From contig DATMER010000094.1 in assembly GCA_035556715.1 (NCBI GenBank), positions 1 to 64,000 on the forward strand: DNA of 64,000 nucleotides, read 5' to 3'. Both the position numbers and the translations under genes were made by a program. Numbering within the stretch: position 1 is the first letter of the stretch; the number at the start of each line of letters is the position of its first letter. Of the stretch, positions 27,731-35,133 are shown piece by piece. The notes under the pieces were generated by a model. The model was not told where the DNA came from, did not search any database, and saw only the letters and a program-made list of their open reading frames with translations. The DNA is from DATMER01 sp035556715 (GTDB taxonomy: Bacteria; Acidobacteriota; Thermoanaerobaculia; Multivoradales; UBA5704).

Positions 27731-27847
27731 GAAAAAGGTGCAATCCGCTTTCAGAAAAGGTGCAACCTGCTTCACCCTTTTGAGGGAAAAGGTGCAACTT
27801 GCTTCACCCTTTCTGAAAGGGAAGGGGCGCTTTCCTTCACCCTTTTT
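27731..27847. repeat. Iteron-like repeat array
   Basis: AAAAGGTGCAA occurs at about 27733, 27755 and 27787, followed in the last two units by CTGCTTCACCCTTT or TTGCTTCACCCTTT. A fourth degenerate unit ends in CCTTCACCCTTTTT (27834-27847). GGTGCAA starts at 27737, 27759 and 27791, with a related GGGGCGC at 27824, so the last units are 32-33 bases apart, about three helical turns. The two half-motifs AAAAGGTG and CACCCTTTT are near inverse complements. Such arrays bind initiators or regulators; an adjacent winged-helix gene fits. Confidence 0.55.
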
Positions 27848-28200
27848 CGCCTCGCCGATGGGCTGGCTGACCGACCGCGAGTGCTCGCGCCGGTTTCCTC
27901 CTGGGCGGGTGGGCCTGAGATCGCTTCTCGAAGGCGCGAAAGGTTACGGGGCTTCGGGGGTGCAGACACCACTGCCGGTCGCATGGCCGCCCGGAAACAA
28001 TGTGCCGAGGCTGCGTTACCGCTCAGACTCGATCAGTTGTGCCGTGGAGCGCCGCCTCTTCCTTCTCACCCAGCAGGGCGGGACGGGGGAAAGTAGGCAG
28101 GCCGCGAGAGTGGAGGTAGGCAGCGAGCTCAGCCGCGAACCACTCCTCGACCGACCTGTTCCATTTGACAGGCTTTGGCCTTGCGAGTCAGGGTGTTTCC

Positions 28201-29262
28201 ATGGACACAAAAGCTCAATCTACCGAGGTTCATACAGCAGAAAGTGACCGCAAACATCCCGTTGAAATCGAAGTACCTCGCGGCGCGGAAGAATGGACTG
28301 ATGATCTGGCCATTCTTGATGCCTGGACGTCCTCTCTGGTCAGCGTTCGCGGGCGATCGCAAGCGACCGCCCGGAGGTACCGGCGGCTTGTGGAGCGATT
28401 GCTCAAGGATGCGGCTCAGCCGATCGCTCATCTCGATCTGCAATTAATCGAGAAGCACCTGCGGCGCCTGCACGTGGCAGGTCGCGGGGAAAGCGTTCGC
28501 CGCGGGTTGGTCGTGGCGATCCGCTCCCTGGGGGAGTGGTGCCTGGCGCACGGGATCATCGAGAGCAACCCTGGCGCCTCGCTATCGGGACGGCGGTCTT
28601 ACCGGCAGGAGATCAAGGTGCTGACCGTTGCCGAAGTGGCCCGGCTGCTCTGGGGGGATTCGCCGGGGATGCTCCCTCAGGATTCTCTGGAGATGCGGAA
28701 CAGGGTGCTGCTGGGAGTCGCGTATGTGGCAGGGCTGCGGGCGTCGGAGATCGGCCCTCTGGAGGCGGAGGGAGTGGTGTGGCACGAGGTGGGCCAGATT
28801 TTCAGCATTCTGGTGCGGCGCGGGAAGGGCTCGGGGCAGGATGTGCGCCTGCCGCTGGACCGTCCGGTCTCTCGCATGCTCGGGATGTGGCTGGCGGTCC
28901 GTCCGGCGGGTCGGTTTCTGTGGGGGCGACCGCTGACGCGGGGGGCGGTGCGCAACATCTTTCTCGATCGTTGTGCGGAGGTGGGGATCAAGGCAACGGG
29001 CCGGAGGCTCTCGCCGCACATCCTTCGTCATAGCCTGGCGACCCACCTGCTCTAGGAGGGTGTGGACATTCGCCAGGTTCAGCTCCTTCTCCGCCACCGA
29101 TCGATCGCGACGACGGAGCTGTATCTGCATGCGGACGTGGACCGGCTGGGGTCGGTGTTGATCCGCAAGAGTCCGCTGGAGCGGGGGCGGCGGAAGAAGG
29201 TGGTCCCGGTGCGCCCGGCGCTGGAGCAACTCCTTGGGGAGCTCCGGGGGTTGGTGCGTTGA
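28201..29262 (+). pseudogene. XerC/D-like tyrosine recombinase interrupted by TAG
   Basis: The ATG at 28201 opens a frame with an N-terminal SAM-like core-binding domain. The catalytic domain has box I AGLRASEIGPLE (catalytic Arg) and HILRHSLATHLL (His-x-x-Arg). A TAG at 29053 then stops translation. The same frame continues with EGVDIRQVQLLLRH and TTELYLH, which carry the last His/Arg position and the nucleophile Tyr. The two parts make one complete ~353-residue enzyme, so a single base change (for example GAG or CAG to TAG) broke it. The protein as encoded lacks the nucleophile. Suppression of TAG is possible but unsupported. No ribosome site stands out, so the start could be 28165. Confidence 0.8.
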
Positions 29263-29415
29263 GGGGCCTTCTTCGCTTGGGCGGCGGGCTGATCAAAACT
29301 CATGTTCTGGTTACTCCACTTTCCGGCTGAGCCGCTCCGCGCAAAGGCTTGGCCGGCAGTGGTTTAGCCGCGCTGATCCGTCGCGGCCTCCCCCTCGCGG
29401 GCGGCTCACATAGCG

Positions 29416-29439
29416 AAAACGAAACTAGTTCCGTTTTTT
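29416..29439. terminator. Bidirectional terminator candidate
   Basis: AAAACGAAAC-TA-GTTCCGTTTT forms a near-perfect dyad ending in a run of six T on the plus strand, with the complementary A run before the stem for the minus strand. It lies between the converging tyrosine recombinase gene and the eCIS operon, where a terminator is expected. The stem is AT-rich, so strength is uncertain. Confidence 0.45.
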
Positions 29440-29554
29440 GACGCGAGCAAAGCCCGCCGCGCTTAGGTTTTGTCGATGTCGGCCGGGTCCGTTTCCTGGT
29501 CTAAACCCGCGTGAAAAAGCAATCACGGGAAGGGGGTTTGAACGAGGACCACAG

Positions 29555-29597
29555 CGTTCCTCCGCGTGGGTTCCGCGTCCCGGCTCTCGGAGGAACG
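29555..29597. repeat. 10-bp perfect inverted repeat
   Basis: CGTTCCTCCG and CGGAGGAACG are separated by 23 bases, about 30 bases after the last eCIS-operon stop on the minus strand. No T run follows. It could be an mRNA 3'-end stem or a protein-binding dyad. Bases 29263-29627 contain no supported gene. Confidence 0.4.
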
Positions 29598-29627
29598 AAG
29601 GCGAGCCGCCGCCGACCGGCCCGCCGC

Positions 29628-30107
29628 TCACTCGCCATACTCGATCTTTCGAATCGCGTCAGCGGGCGTGTCGAGCCCGGCAATGACTCTCGCCGCGCCG
29701 GGAAAGAACTCGTCAAAAGCCGTGAGCGCTGGCTGGATGGTGTTGTCGATCAGGATCGGCGAGAGCTCGACTCCCTTGAAGTTGAGGCTGCTCTTGAAGG
29801 ACAGCCTGCCGCTTCTCCAGTCCAGCTCAAAGCTGCCGATACGCATCCCATGGTTGGCACGACACACGAACTCGCCGACCGGAGGCACCATGTCCTGGAA
29901 CAAGTCGATTTCGGGAACGATGTAGAAGAGGAACTGCTGCAGCTCCGTCTTGACCTGGAAGTAGTAGAGAAGCGGGCACAGGTCGCCTTCCTTTCGGGCC
30001 TTGAAGGCGGTTTCGTCCTGCATCCGCTCAGCCTTCCAGGAATGGTCGCGCAAGTATCGCGCCAATGCACCGAACCCTTTTTGACCGTTGTCGGCGTCAG
30101 TGCTCAT
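29628..30107 (-). CDS. YbjN-like protein next to cargo gene
   Basis: 159 residues from ATG 30107, with GAGG nearby; GTG 30119 is an alternative that overlaps the previous stop. The pattern GEFVCRANHGMRIGSFELDW, then GRLSFKSSL and a helix ending near FPGAARVIAGLDTP, is that of YbjN/type III secretion chaperone-like folds. Proteins with this fold bind partners. As the last gene of the operon, directly behind the 1165-aa candidate toxin, it is well placed to be its chaperone or immunity protein. The fold call is by pattern and the role is inferred. Confidence 0.5.
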   Translation of the reverse strand: MSTDADNGQKGFGALARYLRDHSWKAERMQDETAFKARKEGDLCPLLYYFQVKTELQQFLFYIVPEIDLFQDMVPPVGEFVCRANHGMRIGSFELDWRSGRLSFKSSLNFKGVELSPILIDNTIQPALTAFDEFFPGAARVIAGLDTPADAIRKIEYGE

Positions 30108-30115
30108 GGTTGTCC

Positions 30116-33100
30116 TCACAGCGCAGGCCAGCGTTCCCTGAACTCCTTGCGCATCAATCGGACCGTCATCTTCGTGACATTGCGGAAGCCCTCTTTGACC
30201 GCTGTCGGATCTGGATCACGCCACAGGGCCTCAAGTTCCGCCAATGCGGCCTCGAACGCACCTTTGTCGCCGGCGATAAGAGCCTTGTCAGCTCTCGTCT
30301 TCGCTTGCGCAAACTGTCGTCCCTTGTCCTGATTCTCCTTGGAGGGCCCGGCCCAGAGGTTCTCCTCTGCGTTGAACTGGTCGCGGAGATAATTGCGTGC
30401 CGCCTCCAGGATGCCTTCTTTCGTCACCGCCGCGGGCTTGTAGCCTGAGCGTTCGAGTATGGCGGCGGCCAACTTCAGGGTTTTGCCAGTGAGTGCCCGC
30501 CTCAGCCGTTCGTGCAGAACCTGCCAGGCCTCGATGTGGCGCCGGTCCTCGCCCGACGTTATCGGCACGGCCTCCTTGGTCGAGGGCCGGAAGGACGGGC
30601 GTGCCATGATCTTATCTCCGATTTCGAAGATTTCCTCGGATTCCTCCTGACCTTCGCCCTTCTTGGTGCCTTCGCTGCCGACGTACCGGTAGTCCCATGT
30701 CCCCGCTCCCTCTACCACGGTAAGCGCTCTGAAGATCGGATGCTTGGCCTTGACCGCCGCGGCGACCTTTTCGGCCTCTTCGCGCTCGATCTTCCCCGCC
30801 TCCAGGTGCTTCGCCTCCTCCTGGTCGATCGCGGCCAGGCCGGCGGCGAGCTTGGCGTCGTGCTCGGGATCGGCGGTCTCGGGGGGCTGGTCCTTTTCGT
30901 CCTCCTTCTTCTTCTTGCCGAAGACGCCGCCGATCTTCTTGGCGAGGTTGACCGCGAGGCCGATGACGCGGTCGATGCCGTCGTTGACCGGCGCCTGCGC
31001 GCGGGCGATCTGCTCGCGAATCATCTCGCTCACGCCGCCGATGCCCGCCAGCGCGGCGAGGAAGCCGATGGTTACCGGAATGGCGCGCGCGAGCGCGTTC
31101 TCGATCGCCGACGCCATGGTGCCGATGGCGCCGCCGACAATGGCCGAGAGCGCCCCCAGCACGGCATTGGCGAGCGCCGCGATCTGGGCGCCGCGGGTGA
31201 GGAAGAAGTCGACGATCTTGATGATCGCGTTGGCGATCTTGATCAGCCCGCCCACCGGGTTCAGGAGACCGATAATCCAGGTGATGCCGGCGATGATGAT
31301 CTTCTCCTTGACCCAGGCGATGATGCCGTCGAGGATCATGGTCTTGAGGTCGCCGACCATGCCCTCGAGCCAGCGCCAGAGGCCGCCGATGCCCTCGGTG
31401 AGCACGACGCGAAAGATCTCGACCGCGGTCTCCATCGCCGCCACGATCGGCTCGCCCACGAGGCGCACGGCGCGGGCGCGGAAGTTGGCGTAGGTGAGGC
31501 CCAGCACCTGCAGCACGAGTTGGATGATGCTCTTGAGGTCGAAGCTCTCGGGGATGGTGATCCCAGCCGAGGCGATGGCGCCGAAGAGCCACTCCATGAG
31601 GCCCTTCTTCAGGTGGTCGAGGATGTTGCCGATGAACTGCGAGAGGCCCGCCTGGATGCCGGCGATCAGGTTGTTGAAGAAGGCGCCGGGATCGTCGAGG
31701 ATGGCGTCCACGATGTCGGCGAAGCGGGCGAGGAGGGCGCGCACCTTCTCGTAGATCTCGACGATCGCCGACGCCTGGTCGATCGCCCGACCCACCCAGC
31801 CGCGGTCCGCGGCCTTCATGTCGTCGATCGCCTTGTTGACCTCCTCGAGGCGCGCCACGTACTTCTCGGCCAGCGCGTCGATCAGCTTGTCCTGGTGCTG
31901 CTCGACTTCGGTCTGGAGCGCGTCGAACTTGGTCTGGATGGTGGACGCGGCGTCCTCGCCGAACTTGCGCAGGTCGTCGGGCAGGCTCTGAACGTAGGTC
32001 TCGACTTCCAGCCGGCCGTCGTTGATCAGGTTCTTGGCCTCGTTGAGGCCGGTCTCGACGACGCCCGCGACCTGGTCGATGACGCCGTCCATCTCCTGCA
32101 CGTAGTCGTCGCGCGCCTCGTTGTAGAGGCGCTCGAGGTCGACCGGCCAGCCGAGCTTCTCGGCGACCGCGAGGACGGGGTGCTCGGCCTCCCAGGCGTC
32201 CCGCTTCGAGGCGACGTTGTTGTCGAAGTTGATGCGCGCCGTGTCGGCGCCGCCGTCGAAGGTGGTGGCGACGTCGGTGTCGAGCTGGCCGAGGCGGACC
32301 TCGACGGCGGATTTGGTGGTGTTGTAGATGGTCTCGATGTGGCCGGAGACTTCGGCTCGCTTCTGCTCGTCGGCGGTGCGCGTCGCGTCCTGCTCGCCGG
32401 AGACCTGGTCGAACTGGGCGGAGCGCGTGTCGAACATGCTGCCGGTGCCCTGCTCGGCGGTGCCGGCGGCCTGGTCCTGGGCGCGCGCCAGGACGCCCGC
32501 TTCCTGTTCGCGGTAGGCGAGCGGCGCGGCCTCGGCGTTGGCGGCCACGTCGTTCTTGGCCGTGATCGCCTCCTCGAAGCCCGGCTCCCCGGCCTTGCGC
32601 AGCTTGTCCTCGTTGAGGTCGTTCTCCTCCCACTTGCGGTCGACCTCCTCGACGCTGGAATCGAGGGAGACCTCGGCCTCGGTCTTGGGCTTGGGGGCCG
32701 CGCCCTGGGCGCCGACTTCGGGCGGCGGCGGTCCGGGCTCGGTGGGGGGCTGCGGCGTGACCGGCTTGGGCTGGGTCCCGGCCGTGCTCGGCTCTTCCGC
32801 GGCGGCGGTCGCGATCGGGCCTTGCGCGGCTTCCTTGGTGGCGCCGACCTCGGCGTTCAGCCCCTCCTTGAGCTCGGCGGTCTTGCCGCTGCTCTCGAAG
32901 GCTTCAATGTCCTCGACGCTCTGCGGCGCGATCTCCCGGACCTTGGCGAGGAGCTTCTGCTTGAAGCCGGCGCGGTCGAAGGGCTGCGGCTCCTGGGCCG
33001 ACATCCTGGCGACCTGCTGGCCCGCGGCCTGGCTGGCGATCTCGTTGGGCGGACCGGCGGCCGCGGCCTGCGCCTCGGCGGCCTTGCGCTGCGCGGCGTT

Positions 33101-33613
33101 GTTGTGCGCCTGCTGGGCGGCCACCGCCTTCACGCGGCGCAGCACCCGCCGGAAGGCGGGGTCTTGCTGCGGCGAGGCCGGGGCCTTGGCTTCGGCGCCG
33201 CCCTCTTCGGCCTCTGCCTCTTCGGCCTTGGCGGGCGCCTCTTCCTTCTTGCCCTCGGCCGCGGCCTTGTCGCTTTCGGCGGCGGCGGACTGCTCGTCGG
33301 CGACGTCGGCCAGCGTCTCGGCCTGCGGGGGCTCGACCTTCGGTGCCTCGACCGCCGCCTGGACCGGCGCGGCGGCGGCGGCAGTCTCCTCAGCCTTGGC
33401 CGGCGCCTCGGCCGGCTCGGCGTTTTTTTCGGGCGCGAAGGCGCGCTCAAGCCGCTGCCGCGTGGTCGCGGGCGCGGGAGGGCCAACCCGGGGCCGGGTC
33501 GGGACGAGCTCGGGCAGCGGAGCGTGGCGGGCCGCGGCGGTGCCGGGCTCGCTCGTCGCGCTCCGTGCCGGCGGAGAGGGGGACCGCGCCCTCGCGGCAG
33601 CTCGTCGGGGCAT
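30116..33613 (-). CDS. Candidate eCIS cargo toxin (multidomain, hydrophobic core)
   Basis: 1165 residues from ATG 33613. The N-terminal ~350 residues are Ala/Pro/Glu-rich and disordered. A long coiled-coil stalk follows (about 350-630), then a hydrophobic, glycine-rich helical region (about 640-865; stretches such as IIIAGITWIIGLLNPVGGL). After a KKKKEDEK linker comes a C-terminal ~230-residue domain with DRRHIEAW (about 1025) and NLWAGPSKENQDKG (about 1088). This layout matches polymorphic toxins loaded into eCIS particles, many of which carry a similar hydrophobic module after a DUF4157 domain. I see no HExxH-bearing DUF4157 here. The C-terminal domain is a plausible toxin of unknown activity. 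A tape-measure protein is the main alternative, since no other long helical protein is encoded in the cluster. Confidence 0.55.
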   Translation of the reverse strand: MPRRAAARARSPSPPARSATSEPGTAAARHAPLPELVPTRPRVGPPAPATTRQRLERAFAPEKNAEPAEAPAKAEETAAAAAPVQAAVEAPKVEPPQAETLADVADEQSAAAESDKAAAEGKKEEAPAKAEEAEAEEGGAEAKAPASPQQDPAFRRVLRRVKAVAAQQAHNNAAQRKAAEAQAAAAGPPNEIASQAAGQQVARMSAQEPQPFDRAGFKQKLLAKVREIAPQSVEDIEAFESSGKTAELKEGLNAEVGATKEAAQGPIATAAAEEPSTAGTQPKPVTPQPPTEPGPPPPEVGAQGAAPKPKTEAEVSLDSSVEEVDRKWEENDLNEDKLRKAGEPGFEEAITAKNDVAANAEAAPLAYREQEAGVLARAQDQAAGTAEQGTGSMFDTRSAQFDQVSGEQDATRTADEQKRAEVSGHIETIYNTTKSAVEVRLGQLDTDVATTFDGGADTARINFDNNVASKRDAWEAEHPVLAVAEKLGWPVDLERLYNEARDDYVQEMDGVIDQVAGVVETGLNEAKNLINDGRLEVETYVQSLPDDLRKFGEDAASTIQTKFDALQTEVEQHQDKLIDALAEKYVARLEEVNKAIDDMKAADRGWVGRAIDQASAIVEIYEKVRALLARFADIVDAILDDPGAFFNNLIAGIQAGLSQFIGNILDHLKKGLMEWLFGAIASAGITIPESFDLKSIIQLVLQVLGLTYANFRARAVRLVGEPIVAAMETAVEIFRVVLTEGIGGLWRWLEGMVGDLKTMILDGIIAWVKEKIIIAGITWIIGLLNPVGGLIKIANAIIKIVDFFLTRGAQIAALANAVLGALSAIVGGAIGTMASAIENALARAIPVTIGFLAALAGIGGVSEMIREQIARAQAPVNDGIDRVIGLAVNLAKKIGGVFGKKKKEDEKDQPPETADPEHDAKLAAGLAAIDQEEAKHLEAGKIEREEAEKVAAAVKAKHPIFRALTVVEGAGTWDYRYVGSEGTKKGEGQEESEEIFEIGDKIMARPSFRPSTKEAVPITSGEDRRHIEAWQVLHERLRRALTGKTLKLAAAILERSGYKPAAVTKEGILEAARNYLRDQFNAEENLWAGPSKENQDKGRQFAQAKTRADKALIAGDKGAFEAALAELEALWRDPDPTAVKEGFRNVTKMTVRLMRKEFRERWPAL

Positions 33614-33635
33614 CGCGCCTCGTCCTCGCCTCGCC

Positions 33636-34343
33636 TTACGGGAACGGAGGGATCTCGTCCCCGATGTCGGCGGCCGGGTCGGCCGCCTGGAAGTCGTCGG
33701 AGGCATCCTTGAGCGCCTGCTTGAGCTGCGCCAGCGGGGCGAGCCAGGCGGCCTGCGCGCCGGCCAGCCGCTTTTTGGCCTGTTCGAGCTCTTTCTTCTT
33801 GGCCTCGAAGTCGGCCAGCCATACGGCGAAGGGGCGCTTCGTGACGGCCAGGTCCTCTTTCTGCAGCGCGGTGAGCTGGGCCTCGACCTTGGCGATCTCA
33901 TCCTCCTCGGGCTTGGTCTTGAGGAAGTGGTTGACAGCGCGGAAGAGGTGGTCCGCCGGCTTGGCGGACGACTCTGCCGACTCGAGCAGCTCGTGGGTGG
34001 CACCCCAGCTCCGGTTGTATTTCTCGCGCAGGGCGTCGAGGCCGCCGGTGGCGGTGCGCACCTGGGAGTGCAGGCCGACCAGGTCGGCGCCGAGGCTGCG
34101 CAGGAGCCGCGGCAGCACCCGGCGGGCGAGGAGGTACTGCTCCTTGGTGGGATTGACCGGCTCGGAGAACTGGAGCTTGCCCACGGCCAGGAGCGCGGCG
34201 AAGCTCTTGCTTTCGAGCAGCCGCGCCTCCAGGTCCTTGTCGCCGGCTGCGGCGATGGTGACCGCGCCGCCGCCGCTGTCGGGCTCGACGGTGACGGGGT
34301 TGTCGGGGTCGATGTTGCGGATCTTCAGCTTGGGTGTGGGCAT
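33636..34343 (-). CDS. Coiled-coil protein upstream of cargo
   Basis: 235 residues. A short beta-rich start (KLKIRNIDPDNPVTVEP) leads to helices with strong heptad character (about 140-215). It is encoded 13 bases after the 257-aa gene and 22 bases before the candidate cargo. Possibly a loading or adaptor protein for the cargo. Family not recognised. Confidence 0.45.
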   Translation of the reverse strand: MPTPKLKIRNIDPDNPVTVEPDSGGGAVTIAAAGDKDLEARLLESKSFAALLAVGKLQFSEPVNPTKEQYLLARRVLPRLLRSLGADLVGLHSQVRTATGGLDALREKYNRSWGATHELLESAESSAKPADHLFRAVNHFLKTKPEEDEIAKVEAQLTALQKEDLAVTKRPFAVWLADFEAKKKELEQAKKRLAGAQAAWLAPLAQLKQALKDASDDFQAADPAADIGDEIPPFP

Positions 34344-34356
34344 GGCGTCCTCCCGC

Positions 34357-35130
34357 TCAGCAGCGGTTGATGGCCTCGTCGAGCTCGGCGACGGCGACGG
34401 CGAGCGCTTTTTCCTGGTTCTGCAGGGCCTTGGCGATCTTCTTCTCCATCTCCGCGGCGCGCTCCTCGGCGACGCGGCCGGCCGCGAGCCAGGTCTCTCC
34501 CTTGTCGAAGGCAGGGGCGAGGGCCGTGGAGTAGCCGACCTCGATCAGCGCCGTGTGCGCCTTGCCTTTCGTCCGCCGTCCGCGGTGGGTGGCGAGCACC
34601 TTGGAGTCGGGGCCGAGGACGTTGACCTCGAAGGCGCCCTTGACGCTCTCGGGGAAGGCGATCACCGCGGCGCCGAGCAGGTCGGTGGTGGCCTGCGCCA
34701 CGATCTTTTCGAAGAGCCCCTTGATCTCGTCGGGGATGCTGCCCTGCGCGGCGCCGCCGCCCAGGCCGGAGATGGCGCGCGCGATGATCTCCTCTCCCGC
34801 CCGCAGCTCGAGGGTGAGGCCGGGGAGCGGCACGCGGGGCTTGGCCTGCGTCTTGGCCTGGCCGCCGCGGGCGCCCAGGACCCGCACTGCGAGGGTGTCC
34901 GGGGCACCGGTAGGCGGGGGCGCGAGCGGCGCCTCGAGGAAGCCGCGCAGCTCTTCCCGCACCGTGGCCAGGATCTGCCCGCCCTTCAGCTCCTCGCGGG
35001 TCTCGCTCAGCGCCCGCTCGACCGCGGCCTTGCGCGCCACCAGGCCGGCTTTGTCCGAGGTATCGGGGGCGGGGGCGGGAGCGCTCTCCCCGCCGCCCAC
35101 GAGCGCCAGCATCTTGGATGTCGGTCTCAT
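34357..35130 (-). CDS. eCIS-associated protein of unknown function
   Basis: 257 residues. A helical N-terminus, a middle beta-rich region (about 85-190; LPGLTLELRAGEEIIARAI...) and a charged helical C-terminus ending in Cys. The ATG at 35130 lies three bases after the stop of the fibre gene. No family recognised. Its position between fibre and cargo suggests a structural or cargo-handling role. Confidence 0.45.
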   Translation of the reverse strand: MRPTSKMLALVGGGESAPAPAPDTSDKAGLVARKAAVERALSETREELKGGQILATVREELRGFLEAPLAPPPTGAPDTLAVRVLGARGGQAKTQAKPRVPLPGLTLELRAGEEIIARAISGLGGGAAQGSIPDEIKGLFEKIVAQATTDLLGAAVIAFPESVKGAFEVNVLGPDSKVLATHRGRRTKGKAHTALIEVGYSTALAPAFDKGETWLAAGRVAEERAAEMEKKIAKALQNQEKALAVAVAELDEAINRC

Positions 35131-35133
35131 GGC

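Larger units (their letters stand above)
27436..28200. other. Non-coding control region of the integration module
   Basis: About 765 bases between the divergent winged-helix gene (-) and the tyrosine recombinase (+). It holds a perfect 25-bp palindrome, a terminator-like double hairpin and a GGTGCAA repeat array. Long frames here look like shadows: they are Arg/Ser-rich and lack ribosome sites. The make-up resembles a small replicon or excision control region. Confidence 0.5.

Noticed and set aside
27721..27850. CRISPR array
   Set aside because: Only three to four imperfect units with uneven 22-33 base spacing, no unique spacers of constant length, and no cas genes.
30512..33712. Long plus-strand frame of 1066 codons opposite the cargo gene
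   Set aside because: Leu/Val/Asp/Gly-rich shadow of the minus-strand gene. It has no ribosome site and no domain, and the minus frame has clear coiled-coil and membrane-like structure.
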